Below are positions 1-7,919 of a DNA stretch of 21,856 nt, piece by piece (the stretch's first letter is position 1; every line of letters starts with the position of its first letter). Made by a program: the position numbers and the translations under genes. Under the pieces are notes generated by a model. It was not told the DNA's origin. It did no database searches and worked only from the letters and a program-made list of their open reading frames with translations. Where the stretch lies: the NCBI GenBank assembly GCA_043735935.1, contig JAYTDO010000367.1, positions 1 through 21,856 on the forward strand. The letters run 5' to 3'. Source of the stretch: JANLQB01 sp043735935. Its GTDB lineage: Bacteria > Verrucomicrobiota > Verrucomicrobiia > Chthoniobacterales > Chthoniobacteraceae.

Positions 1-708
1 GATCGTGCTGTCCAGGCTCCCTCCCGCCGCCTGCGTGCTCGTGCCGAGCAGGCCGATGCTTTGCACCGTGAGCGATTTCACGCCCGGCACGGTCGCGACG
101 CCGCCGACGGTGCCGGCCTTGATCCGGGCGAGGTCGCCGGGGATGCTCACCGCGCCGAGATCGACCTCGGTCGCGTCGAGAAAGCCGAGGTTCACGAAGC
201 CGTTGCCGCCCTGCGCGGTGGGCTTCGCGGTGAAGGTGATCGCCGCGCCCTTGAAGCCCGCGCCGAGCGTGAGCGTCTGGAGTTGCCCCGCGCCGTTCGC
301 GCCGAGTTCGATGCCGGTGAATTCGCTCCCGTCGAACAATCCCTTGCTCGCCTTCACCGTCACGAGGTCGCCGTCCACGTCGGTGAAGGTGGCGAACTTG
401 AGATTGGGCGCGATGGTGTCCGGGAAAACAAAGACCCCGCTCGGCCCGCCGTGGACGAGATACGAGGCACCGCCGCCGCCATTGGGATAGATGAAGCCCA
501 GGATCACTTCGGCAAAACCGTCGCCATTCAGATCCCGGACCACGGCCACCGACGCGCCGGAGGTATCGTTGCTCGTCGCGCCATTGAAGTTCGAGCCATT
601 GGTGCCATCAATCCCGGAGAGCGGAAAGGTGCCGGTGACAAACGCCGGAGCGATGCGCGATTCGAGGGGTTCGATCCGGATCCACCCGGAGTAGATTGGG
701 TATCTCAT
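1..708 (-). CDS. FG-GAP repeat surface/secreted protein, 5' part only (continues beyond the left edge)
   Basis: The minus strand is open for 236 codons from an ATG at 708 to the window edge, so only the N-terminal part is visible. Residues 11-22 read RIEPLESRIAPA, an N-terminal motif common on long exported proteins of Verrucomicrobiota and resembling the planctomycete LEPR-XLL type. It is followed by VTGTFPLSGIDGTNGS and then VVRDLNGDGFAEVILGF, a calcium-binding FG-GAP (integrin-alpha-like) loop. The rest is Gly/Ala/Thr-rich beta-sheet sequence without Cys, as in large extracellular adhesin-like proteins. The frame stays open upstream of the ATG, but the motif normally lies about ten residues from the start, which supports this choice. 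I see no clear ribosome binding site. The function is probably cell-surface or extracellular; the ligand is unknown. The reading frame and FG-GAP identity are well supported, the exact start less so. Confidence 0.8.
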   Translation of the reverse strand, partial: MRYPIYSGWIRIEPLESRIAPAFVTGTFPLSGIDGTNGSNFNGATSNDTSGASVAVVRDLNGDGFAEVILGFIYPNGGGGASYLVHGGPSGVFVFPDTIAPNLKFATFTDVDGDLVTVKASKGLFDGSEFTGIELGANGAGQLQTLTLGAGFKGAAITFTAKPTAQGGNGFVNLGFLDATEVDLGAVSIPGDLARIKAGTVGGVATVPGVKSLTVQSIGLLGTSTQAAGGSLDSTI

Positions 709-873
709 CGGGTGACCGCGGGACGACGGAGAGATTTTGCACCGTTTGGAAGGCGGAATTCTTTCCCTCCGGTCAACGACTGCCTCGCTCCATCCGCCCG
801 CTTTGAAGGTCGCGTGGACTCGCCGCGTTACGCCCAGTCCTCGTCGTTGCCTTGCTGCCCGGCGAGGGCTTGC
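709..873. other. Intergenic spacer between two minus-strand genes
   Basis: This 165-base spacer lies downstream of the large beta-propeller gene and upstream of the FG-GAP gene. I find no convincing terminator, promoter or small gene in it. Confidence 0.5.
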
Positions 874-3800
874 TTATTTGGTTGGGAAAAGTCCCGGCGG
901 TGTCGTCGAGAGTTTGAGCGTCCAGAGTTTTACCGGCGGCGCGTTGAGGATCAGGCCGGCGCGGAAGGGCGAGTAGCCGGCGCAGTAGCTGCGAAAACGG
1001 ACTTCGTTCCAGCCGGCGCGGAGCGTGAGAGTTCGTTTGGCGATCGGGCGATTATCCGCGCCTTGGAAGTCGGCGGGTTTCAGCGGGACGGCTTCACCAT
1101 TCAGCGTCCAGCGCGGGTAACTCATCGGGTGATTTTGAAACTGAAACTCCACCTCGGTCGCCGCTGGCGCGTAGACCCACGTGGCGCCGTACCAGACCTG
1201 CCCGCCGCCTCCGAGCGTGATGCGCGTGTCGAGCGGGTTCGTGCTGGCGGATTTCCAACGGACTTCGCCGGGGTCTTTCCAATAACCGCGGACCTGATCG
1301 CCGGTGTAGCGAGCATCGAGATCGACCATCCCCGAATCGGGCGGATAAGTCGCGGCTTCGCAGAATTCCCGCACCGCCTTTTTCATCTCGATCGTGGTGC
1401 CCGCGATGACGCCGTTCGGATCGTCCTTGAACTTCTCCGCGCCCGGTCCGCCGAACGGTCCGCACCGCAGCCAATGCTGCACGAGCACGCCGTGGTCGAG
1501 CCCTTGGAAATCCGCGGGTGCCCAGGAGCCGGGATAAAGCCGCGCCTCGGTCGGTTCGTCGTACGTTTCCCGGCTTGCGGAGCCGTCGCTGTTCGCCCAC
1601 CAGAATTTGCTGTGGCCCGCGAAGGTCGCCTCGAAATTCACGAGCGTGCGCAGCCCGCCAGCGAAGGGCGTCTTCATCTGCGGAATCGCCGTCCGCGGAA
1701 TCACCCCGACGAAGACAAAGCCTTTCCCGTCGTCGTCGGTCTTATGGAAAAGCTGCGCGCCCTCGACCGCGCCCACATGGGCGAACGTGGCGACGCCGAC
1801 GGGCGTGCGGTAAATCTGCGGCGACGGTTTCGCGGGTCCCGACCACTGCGGATACATCCCGACGCCGACGGGCTGCGGCGCGCCGCCCTTTCCAAAGACG
1901 CCGAATACGAAACGCACGTCACCCGGACGCCCGCCGGGCGCACCGTTCGGCTTCGCATTCGGATCCCCCTGGATGTAGAAACTGAGCGTGTCGGCGAGTT
2001 GATCGTGCGTGAAAATGCGCGCGAGCGGGGGCAGCGGTTTCGGCTCGAACTTCCCGGGCATCCGCGCGTGCCAGCGCAGGAAAATCTGCTCGGGCCGGTA
2101 AAGGCAGCGCACTTCCACGGTCTGATCTTTGTCGGCTTGAAAACGCACCGGCTCGCTCGACTCCCAGCCGCTCATCGAACCGTCCAGCGCGACGTCGCCG
2201 AGCGCGGGAGCGAACCGCGCATATTTCGCCACGCCCGCCCCGCCGCGCACGCTGAGCGCGATGTCGGGCGGCGTCGCGATTTGCGCCGCGGCGATGTTCA
2301 CCTTGCGTTGCAGCGTCGTCAGCGGACGCGCCGGATTCTCCGTCAGCGACCAGCCTTCCGCCTCGAAAATGAGCGGCGTGTCCTTGCCCATCGCGAAGTA
2401 GATTTTGCCGTTCTCGCGATTACCGAAAACGTCGCCGACGAAGAACTCGCCAGGCAGCACATAGAGTCCGGCGTCCTTCCGGCTGACCCGGTGTTCGTCC
2501 GGGAAAACGGTGTCTACGTAAAGCCCATCTTCATTGAAAAGCAGCACGCCGCAGCGCGACTGATCGATCACGCTGAGCAGGCCGTTGACCGGCTTGCGAA
2601 TGCGCATCGCGCCATACACTTCGCCGGGACTCGCATTCCGCTGCATCGCCGTGCGGCCGGTGCGCCACTTGAGTTGGAAGCCGCCGTTTCCATCCGGCAC
2701 ATAGCGCGAGATTTTGTGTTGCGGACCCGCATTGGCGCTGAAGTTCGGGCCGCCGCGCGCCTGCACGTAAAAGCCTCCGGCGCGCGTGCCGTCGGTCTGC
2801 ATCCAGTCGCTCTCGAATTTGTCGGCAAGCTCGTTGCCACCATGCAGCGCATCCGCGGTGCCCTCGGCGCGGGCGGTGAACATCGGGTCGGTGAGCAGCT
2901 TCTGCCATTCCTTGAAAATGGGATTGCCGTGCGCGTCGAATCCGGCAGGCGCGAGTTCCCACAGGCTGCGCGAGCCCTGCCCCATCGCGAGGAAGGAAAG
3001 ATCATCGCTCCAGTTCTGGCCGTGGTAGGTGAAGAGGAAGCCGGGGAGCGTCGTCGGGTTCATTTCATCGTCGCCGACACGCCCGTCGCCGTTCGCGTCG
3101 TGCCAAAGAAAAAAGTCGCCCGGTTTGCTCACTTCAGTCCGCTGGCGCATGATCGCGGCGGAGAGTTTCAAGCCGTCGTCGCCGAGTCGGAAGACGTTGA
3201 ACGCATCCTCGCGCGCGCCCGCGGCGCCGGCGAAAAAGAGCCCGCCGTGCGTGCGCACCAGCCGCGGTTTGGTGAGCCCATGCGCGCGCGGGTCCTCCGG
3301 CAGCGGCCACACTGCGTCGGTCGTCCAAGTGCCTTTCTCGTAATCGACCCGGAAGCGCGTGAGCCAGCCTTGCTGTCCGGGAATATAGACGTGCGTCGGA
3401 TGCTCGGGATCGATCATGTAACCGTCGTTCGCCTTCGTCTGCAGCGTGAGAAACTCGCGGATCAACTTTCCGTCCGCGCCCCACTCGGCGATGCGATTCG
3501 GCCCGGCGTTCTCGACAATCAGGATGCGATCCTGCCCTTCCGGATCGGCCCACGTCGCGAGTTTGCCCGGGGCCATGAGCGTGAGCGGATCGTAGCTCCC
3601 GGGCTTCTGCCCATCGAGCTTGCCAATGGTCAGCAGCACCTTGCCCGCGCGGCTGAGCTGGTAGACGTGGTTCGCCGCTTCGTCGCTGAGGTAAAAGCGG
3701 CCGTGGCCGTCCACCTTCATGTCGAATGGCTTGATGTCCGCAGGCACCGCAAACACACGCTCCCACTTTCCCTCCGCCGCGCCTGCGCCGACGCCGACAG

Positions 3801-4815
3801 CGCTCACGGCCGAGCCTTCACCCTCGGCATGCAGCGCGTAGAGCACGCCGTCGCGCACCGTAACGCTCCGCGGACGATCGATGGAGATCTCGCCGAGCAA
3901 CTTGCCGTCGCGGCCGTCGTGCAGCGTGATCTTGTTCGCGAACTCGGTCGGGCTTTCCGAATAATGTCCCTGCTTTTTCTCGATAATCTTCCCTCGCTGT
4001 GCCACAGCGACGAACGAGTCCCCGCCGTTCCGCCACGCCGCCATCGAAGTCACCCAACCGTCCGGCACGTAGCCGTTGCGCCGATTCGCACCCTCGCTTT
4101 TGCCGAAGGATTGCTGGTCCGCGCGATACACGTATTTCATCCCGCCCTCGTTGCAGAAACTCCACACCGTTTCGCCATCCGTCGCCGTCGCCGTGCCACC
4201 GCCCGCGCCGCCGGAGGGGAACGAGCGAATGAATTGCCCGAGCCCGGGCGGCTTCTTCAAATCGAACATCGGGTTGTTTGTCCCGTTCTCGAGATAGCTC
4301 CAGTAAAAGACGGCGACGCCATTCTCGCCGACGGCGATGTCGCCCACCGGCGCGTTCACCGGGTCACCGCTGAATGGCTCATCAACCTGCCATTCCGCCG
4401 GCGATGGCAGCCACGTCGAAGCGCCTGTGACAAAGCGAGGCGTGACGGTGTGCCATTCCTTGTCCACCACCCATTCGCGCGCCGGCATCAAGATGCCTTT
4501 CACCGCGTAATCTCCGGGCGGCACGGGCATGAAATTGTCGTCCAGGCCGTCCCACGTTTCGGAAAACTTCCCGCCGTTCTCCTTCGTCACCGTCCGCGCC
4601 ACCCCGCACGCAAACTGGCTCACGATCCAATCCGGGTTCTTCGCGTCCACAATCGCGAGTGTGACCCGATAGGTCTTGGGCAGCGGCCCGTCCGCGGGCA
4701 ATTCATAGCTGATAGGCACACCGACCTCGCTCGCCGCGTGAAGCTCCGGCGAGGGCAAACTGAGCAGACCGAACAGGGCTGCCGTAAGGTAAGCGAGGCG
4801 CGTCGTCATTTGCAT
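874..4815 (-). CDS. Large secreted beta-propeller protein with FlgD-like N-terminal and CBM9-like C-terminal parts
   Basis: The protein is 1313 residues. Residues 1-27 look like a Sec signal peptide (basic start, hydrophobic core, LHA cleavage box). Residues about 35-115 resemble a FlgD-type Ig domain (WDGLDDNFMPVPPGDYAVKG). From about 120 to 850 there are repeated propeller-like blades (for example VDGHGRFYLSDEAANHVYQL, ADGKLIREF) of the NHL/PQQ kind, interrupted by an EF-hand-like calcium loop, DANGDGRVGDDE. From about 873 to 1090 there is a CBM9/DOMON-like beta-sandwich (ALDGSMSGWESSEPVRF). The last 200 residues carry a HWLRCGPFGGPG motif and a LTLRAGWNEVRF strand, typical of planctomycete and verrucomicrobial exported proteins. 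It is probably extracellular or periplasmic and may bind carbohydrate, but no catalytic motif is visible. The in-frame extension upstream of 4815 was rejected because the signal peptide starts here; a second Met at 4809 is an equally possible start. Confidence 0.85.
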   Translation of the reverse strand: MQMTTRLAYLTAALFGLLSLPSPELHAASEVGVPISYELPADGPLPKTYRVTLAIVDAKNPDWIVSQFACGVARTVTKENGGKFSETWDGLDDNFMPVPPGDYAVKGILMPAREWVVDKEWHTVTPRFVTGASTWLPSPAEWQVDEPFSGDPVNAPVGDIAVGENGVAVFYWSYLENGTNNPMFDLKKPPGLGQFIRSFPSGGAGGGTATATDGETVWSFCNEGGMKYVYRADQQSFGKSEGANRRNGYVPDGWVTSMAAWRNGGDSFVAVAQRGKIIEKKQGHYSESPTEFANKITLHDGRDGKLLGEISIDRPRSVTVRDGVLYALHAEGEGSAVSAVGVGAGAAEGKWERVFAVPADIKPFDMKVDGHGRFYLSDEAANHVYQLSRAGKVLLTIGKLDGQKPGSYDPLTLMAPGKLATWADPEGQDRILIVENAGPNRIAEWGADGKLIREFLTLQTKANDGYMIDPEHPTHVYIPGQQGWLTRFRVDYEKGTWTTDAVWPLPEDPRAHGLTKPRLVRTHGGLFFAGAAGAREDAFNVFRLGDDGLKLSAAIMRQRTEVSKPGDFFLWHDANGDGRVGDDEMNPTTLPGFLFTYHGQNWSDDLSFLAMGQGSRSLWELAPAGFDAHGNPIFKEWQKLLTDPMFTARAEGTADALHGGNELADKFESDWMQTDGTRAGGFYVQARGGPNFSANAGPQHKISRYVPDGNGGFQLKWRTGRTAMQRNASPGEVYGAMRIRKPVNGLLSVIDQSRCGVLLFNEDGLYVDTVFPDEHRVSRKDAGLYVLPGEFFVGDVFGNRENGKIYFAMGKDTPLIFEAEGWSLTENPARPLTTLQRKVNIAAAQIATPPDIALSVRGGAGVAKYARFAPALGDVALDGSMSGWESSEPVRFQADKDQTVEVRCLYRPEQIFLRWHARMPGKFEPKPLPPLARIFTHDQLADTLSFYIQGDPNAKPNGAPGGRPGDVRFVFGVFGKGGAPQPVGVGMYPQWSGPAKPSPQIYRTPVGVATFAHVGAVEGAQLFHKTDDDGKGFVFVGVIPRTAIPQMKTPFAGGLRTLVNFEATFAGHSKFWWANSDGSASRETYDEPTEARLYPGSWAPADFQGLDHGVLVQHWLRCGPFGGPGAEKFKDDPNGVIAGTTIEMKKAVREFCEAATYPPDSGMVDLDARYTGDQVRGYWKDPGEVRWKSASTNPLDTRITLGGGGQVWYGATWVYAPAATEVEFQFQNHPMSYPRWTLNGEAVPLKPADFQGADNRPIAKRTLTLRAGWNEVRFRSYCAGYSPFRAGLILNAPPVKLWTLKLSTTPPGLFPTK

Positions 4816-4853
4816 AAAACGGGATGTGGTGAATCGAGCCGCGCTTGAGTCAG

Positions 4854-4905
4854 GCTGCGATCTTGGAGCAGAACTCACCGCGGTCAACCGCTTCCAAATC
4901 GCAGC
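4854..4905. repeat. Imperfect inverted repeat, about 16-base arms
   Basis: The arms GCTGCGATCTTGGAGC (4854-4869) and GCTTCCAAATCGCAGC (4890-4905) are reverse complements except for one extra base in each arm. A 20-base loop separates them. They lie 39-90 bases upstream of the propeller start on its own strand, so transcribed RNA could fold here. The element could be a transcriptional regulator site, a leader hairpin, or part of a dispersed repeat. Confidence 0.55.
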
Positions 4906-4908
4906 GTT

Positions 4909-4935
4909 CCGTTGCTCATCTAAACGGGGCAACGG
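4909..4935. repeat. Perfect 7-base inverted repeat
   Basis: CCGTTGC at 4909-4915 and GCAACGG at 4929-4935 are exact reverse complements around a 13-base loop. It sits directly beside the preceding inverted repeat, so the two could form consecutive hairpins. Confidence 0.45.
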
Positions 4936-5169
4936 AGTGCGCACGTGAGCGATGCGGGCTGCGCGCGATTTGAAGGCGATGGCGCTGCGAGTCGAGTTCA
5001 TTTTGGCTGCGCCCTCGGAGTGGAGAATGAGTCCGTTTCCAGTGCAATGACGCCGTCGAGCGCGGTCAACCCGATTTCGGTCGCCAATTTTGGGAGTGGG
5101 TATCCCCCGCTTGCTCGGGCGTATCACCCTTCGACGCGGCGGGACCGCCTGCCCCTCAAGGGACGGTTG

Positions 5170-5448
5170 CAAGAGGTCGTCGTGATCGAGGTCAGCGACA
5201 CTGGCCGCGGAATCCCGGCCGACGTGCAGGAGCGTCTCTTTGATCCATTTTTCACCACCAAGCCTGTAGGCACCGGGCTGGGGCTCTCGATCGCCATGCG
5301 GATCCTCGAAAGACACGGCGGTACGCGCCAGTTCCAAACCGCGCCGGGATCGGGCACTACGTTTGGCGTGGTGCTGCCGCTTCCTCCGGCGGAACGGCGT
5401 GTCGGGGACGATGGCAAACTCGCGGGCGACTCCGCGATCGCCGCGTAG
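5170..5448 (+). pseudogene. Truncated histidine kinase: C-terminal ATP-binding fragment only
   Basis: The reading frame is open from a GTG at 4945, but kinase-like sequence begins only about residue 76 of that frame. It shows the HATPase_c G1 box VSDTGRGIP, the F box LFDPFFTTK and the G2 box GTGLGLS, then RHGG and a GSGTTFGVVLPL ending, in the right order for a NtrB/PAS-type sensor kinase. The N box, the phospho-accepting His region and any sensor domain are absent, and nothing upstream in any frame restores them. A complete kinase cannot be made from this, so I call it a relic left by deletion or recombination. A short expressed protein from 4945 or from the ATG at 5047 is possible but could not autophosphorylate. 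Confidence 0.75.
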
Positions 5449-5457
5449 CGGCGTCGC
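5434..5457. terminator. GC-rich hairpin between convergent genes
   Basis: GCGA-T-CGCCGC (5434-5444) pairs with GCGGCG-TCGC (5448-5457) around a three-base GTA loop, giving ten pairs with one bulged T. It overlaps the end of the kinase fragment and precedes the convergent stop of the spermidine-synthase-like gene. No U-tract follows on either strand, so a terminator role is inferred from position only. Confidence 0.4.
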
Positions 5458-5467
5458 TCCCGGTGTT

Positions 5468-6271
5468 TCAGTCTCGGAGGATTCTGCCGGCTTGGCGTGG
5501 TTCGAGATCGGCGCTTTGAAAGCCGGTGATTTCGGCGGCCAGATCGTATTCGAAGATGTTTTTCACGGCGAGATCCAGGACTTGCGCGAGGACTTCAGCG
5601 CGGGTGATCGTTTTTTGAAATGGGAGTGCGACGAGGAGCTTTGTGCCGGGTCCCGGGACGTCGAAAACGTAGACTTGATCGAACACCGAGCGATATGTGA
5701 GCAGCATGCTCGGGTAGATGTCATTGAGTCGGTGGCCCCACACATTGGCGACGGCGATGCCTTGGGGGGACAGTGCCCGGCGTACGGCGGCGAGGAATTC
5801 CTCGGTCGTGAGATGCGTCGGGATGGATTCGATGTCGAAGCCATCCAAGACGATCATGTCATATCCGCCTGGACTGGCCTCGATGAAGTCCCGGCCGTCC
5901 GCGATATGGACGCGCATCGTCGCGTCCTCTTGAAAGCCGCAGTGGGACCTGGCGACTTCCGCGACCACCGGATCGATCTCCACGATGTCGATGCTCCACA
6001 GCGGAAAGTGACTGCGAAAGAAGCGCGGCAGCGTGCCTCCCCCGAGGCCGACGAACAAGATCCGGCGTGGATCGCGGACGAACGCGAGACACGCCGGCAA
6101 GAGCCGTGCGTAGTCGAGCGCGAGGGAGCGGGGGTTTTCGAGGTCGATGATGCTTTGGAAAGCGACGCTTTCGCCGAAAGTCAGCATCCGTATCCCGTAT
6201 GCATCCTCGGTGACTCGGATTTCATTGAAGGCGGAACGGCGAGTCACGAGCAGTTTGTCGTCATTCATCAT
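5468..6271 (-). CDS. Spermidine synthase-like SAM-binding protein
   Basis: The protein is 267 residues with a Rossmann methyltransferase-type core of the polyamine aminopropyltransferase superfamily. Motif I is FVGLGGGTLP (about 73-82), the acidic end of strand 2 is VEID (97-100), then ADGRDF (114-119) and VLDGFD (131-136). The last keeps the spacing of the two Asp residues found in the spermidine synthase DxxD motif. The sequence is closest in style to the spermidine synthase-like domain also found fused to membrane transporters; here it stands alone without membrane segments. No decarboxylase for making its usual cosubstrate is nearby, so the real acceptor is uncertain. I chose the start at 6271 because AAGAAGGA lies about ten bases upstream and the longer frame would run into the divergent gene's start region. 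A second Met codon follows immediately. Confidence 0.85.
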   Translation of the reverse strand: MMNDDKLLVTRRSAFNEIRVTEDAYGIRMLTFGESVAFQSIIDLENPRSLALDYARLLPACLAFVRDPRRILFVGLGGGTLPRFFRSHFPLWSIDIVEIDPVVAEVARSHCGFQEDATMRVHIADGRDFIEASPGGYDMIVLDGFDIESIPTHLTTEEFLAAVRRALSPQGIAVANVWGHRLNDIYPSMLLTYRSVFDQVYVFDVPGPGTKLLVALPFQKTITRAEVLAQVLDLAVKNIFEYDLAAEITGFQSADLEPRQAGRILRD

Positions 6272-6398
6272 CGGTCGACCATCCTTCTTGGGCAGGGCGC
6301 AGGAGGCGAGGTTTGAAATGATGCGGTGCTGTGAGGCCGGATTCGCGACGATCAACTTCGCGGTGGTGCGCGCCGGGGATTTCGCCATCATCGCCTTC
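6272..6398. promoter_or_regulatory. Divergent promoter region
   Basis: These 127 bases separate two divergently oriented genes and must hold both promoters unless the plus-strand gene starts further upstream. No good -35/-10 pair is visible. AGGAGGCGAGG at 6301-6311 is a strong ribosome-binding sequence just before an in-frame ATG at 6318, which gives the plus-strand gene an alternative start. Confidence 0.35.
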
Positions 6399-7295
6399 AT
6401 GTTCTCCCGACTCGCAGCTTGTTCGTTCACCCTTTTTGTCAGCGCGTTTTTCTCCGCCGAAGGCGCGCATCCGTTTCTCTGCTGCGACTACAACGGTGGC
6501 AGGGTCTGCGTTGTCGGTGCGGAGGGCACGATCGAATGGGAGACTGAGGCGAAGAGTCCGCAGGACTGCTGGCGGCTGCCGAATGGCAACTACCTTTTCG
6601 CCTACGTCGCGGGCGCGAAGGAGATGACGCGGGCGAAGGAGGTCGTGTGGGAATACAAGGCGCCGGCAAATTGCGAGGTTCATGCGTGCCAGCCGTTGCC
6701 GGATGGAAACGTGCTGGTCGTCGAGGGCGGGACGAGTCGGATCATCGAGGTGGACCGAGCCGGGGAAATTGCCAAGGAGATCAAGCTTTCCACCGATCCG
6801 GCGGTGAAGCTGCATAACCAATACCGCGGGACGCGAAAGACGAAGGACGGCCATTATCTCGTGTGCTTCAAGGGAGAGGGGAAGGTGGTGGAACTGGATG
6901 CGGACGGTAAGGTGCTGCGTGAAATCAAGGTCCCGGGTGATCCGCACGAGGTGCTGAAACTTGCGGACGATCATTTGCTGATCACGTGTGGCGACGGGCA
7001 CAAGGCCATCGAGATCGACGCGCAGGAGCGGGTGGTTTGGGAGCTGAACGAGAGCGATCTGCCCGGCAACCCGCTGAGGCTCATGGGCGGCTGCCAGCGG
7101 TTGCCGAATGGAAACACGGTGTTCTGCAATTATCTCGGTCACGGACACATCGGCGAGCAGCCGCAGTTTTTCGAAGTCACGCGGGACAAGAAAGTGGTCT
7201 GGCAGTTCGACGACCACGCGCATTTCAAGACCATCAACCAGATTCAGATCCTCGACGTCCCGGGCGACGTGACGAAGGGGGAAATCTTGCGCTAA
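6399..7295 (+). CDS. Exported small beta-propeller (PQQ-like) protein
   Basis: The protein is 298 residues. Residues 1-23 form a signal peptide (MFSRLAACSF, hydrophobic core, cut near AEGA). The rest is made of repeated blades with the recurring turn LPNGN/LPDGN (RLPNGNYLFAY, PLPDGNVLVVE, RLPNGNTVFCNY) and strands such as KVVELDADGKVLREIKVPGD, characteristic of PQQ-like or arylsulfotransferase-type propellers. I see no catalytic His or Arg cluster that would assign an enzyme function. It is probably a periplasmic or extracellular binding protein. The start at 6399 gives a textbook signal peptide but no ribosome binding site. The ATG at 6318 has GAGG six bases ahead and would add 27 residues before the signal sequence, so the start is not settled. 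It converges on the NYN gene. Confidence 0.85.
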   Translation: MFSRLAACSFTLFVSAFFSAEGAHPFLCCDYNGGRVCVVGAEGTIEWETEAKSPQDCWRLPNGNYLFAYVAGAKEMTRAKEVVWEYKAPANCEVHACQPLPDGNVLVVEGGTSRIIEVDRAGEIAKEIKLSTDPAVKLHNQYRGTRKTKDGHYLVCFKGEGKVVELDADGKVLREIKVPGDPHEVLKLADDHLLITCGDGHKAIEIDAQERVVWELNESDLPGNPLRLMGGCQRLPNGNTVFCNYLGHGHIGEQPQFFEVTRDKKVVWQFDDHAHFKTINQIQILDVPGDVTKGEILR

Positions 7296-7300
7296 CGGAT

Positions 7301-7318
7301 CGCTCGGCTAGGCGAGCG
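7301..7318. terminator. Small hairpin between convergent genes
   Basis: CGCTCG (7301-7306) and CGAGCG (7313-7318) are exact reverse complements around a six-base loop that contains the stop codon of the minus-strand NYN gene. It lies six bases past the plus-strand stop. No T-run is present, so this is a weak candidate for a shared terminator. Confidence 0.3.
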
Positions 7319-7871
7319 CCTCGAAGGTCGCCAGCAGCGGCGCGAGGTCGATGACAGCGTTTGCAGATGTCTTTAGTCCTGCGCCCAGATTCTGAGCCAC
7401 GGATGCGACTTCAACGCGGATGCCGCGTCGGCGCAGGCGAATGGCGAGTTCCGCGAAGTCGGCGTCGCCGGTGACGAGGACGACGGTGTCCGGACGGATT
7501 TCGGAAGAAAGATCCACGGCATCGATCGCCATCAAGACATCGACGTTGGCCTTGTAGTGCGCTTCTGCGCCGGGCGCCCCGTCCTTCGTCACCACCAGGA
7601 ATCCATGCGATCGCAGCCAGTGGAGGAACTTGTTTTTCTTGTCCCGCTCGGCCTGCCATTCCGTCATCGCGGGAGGGAGCCCGGCGTAGACGACCATCTC
7701 GATCAGCTCGCGCGGGCCGGCGAGGAAGTCGCGGAGTTGGAGCCAGTCGAGCTTGCGGTTGGCGGCCTTTGCGGAGCTGGTGATGTTGGATTCATCGACA
7801 AAGATGAGCACCCGCGAATGCGGAGCGTGCTCGGGTGGTGTGACGGATTTGGGTGGAGCAGATTTTTTCAC
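7308..7871 (-). CDS. NYN domain (LabA/DUF88-type) putative ribonuclease
   Basis: The protein is 187 residues, a single PIN-like NYN domain. Its acidic metal-binding positions are visible: FVDESN (D26, N29) in the first strand, KANVDV (K107, D111) with D117, and VTGDADFAEL (D136, D138). This pattern is typical of LabA/DUF88 proteins, which are thought to be metal-dependent RNases. The first strand lies only about 21 residues from the chosen start, a GTG at 7871, so a much later start would remove a catalytic Asp. No clear ribosome binding site is seen. The basic, Pro-rich N-terminal tail (KKSAPPKSVTPPEH) looks flexible. It is a single gene between convergent and same-strand neighbours, with no toxin-antitoxin partner. 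The target RNA is unknown. Confidence 0.88.
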   Translation of the reverse strand: MKKSAPPKSVTPPEHAPHSRVLIFVDESNITSSAKAANRKLDWLQLRDFLAGPRELIEMVVYAGLPPAMTEWQAERDKKNKFLHWLRSHGFLVVTKDGAPGAEAHYKANVDVLMAIDAVDLSSEIRPDTVVLVTGDADFAELAIRLRRRGIRVEVASVAQNLGAGLKTSANAVIDLAPLLATFEALA

Positions 7872-7919
7872 GCGGAGAAGACGATGAGCGGCGCAGGGTC
7901 GGGCGACACGGACTAAAAA

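Larger units (their letters stand above)
4816..5169. other. Intergenic stretch with inverted repeats, no convincing gene
   Basis: These 354 bases separate the propeller gene from the kinase fragment. Both strands are open in some frames, but neither translation looks like a protein. Two inverted repeats lie near the propeller start (listed separately). On the minus strand TTGACC at 4883-4888 could be a -35 element for the propeller gene, but no good -10 follows at the usual spacing. The segment just before the kinase fragment does not resemble the dimerisation domain expected there, so the kinase was probably cut by a rearrangement near 5170. Confidence 0.5.

Noticed and set aside
5..490. Plus-strand reading frame of 161 codons at the left edge
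   Set aside because: The minus strand encodes an FG-GAP loop and the LEPLESRIAPA motif in one open frame to the edge, and the plus-strand product is a Pro/Ser-rich shadow.
61..4848. Plus-strand reading frame of 1595 codons across the propeller gene
   Set aside because: It is antisense to the propeller and FG-GAP genes. Its translation is Arg/His/Ala/Glu-rich with no domain or repeat, while the minus strand shows a signal peptide and propeller blades. Long antisense frames are expected at this GC content.
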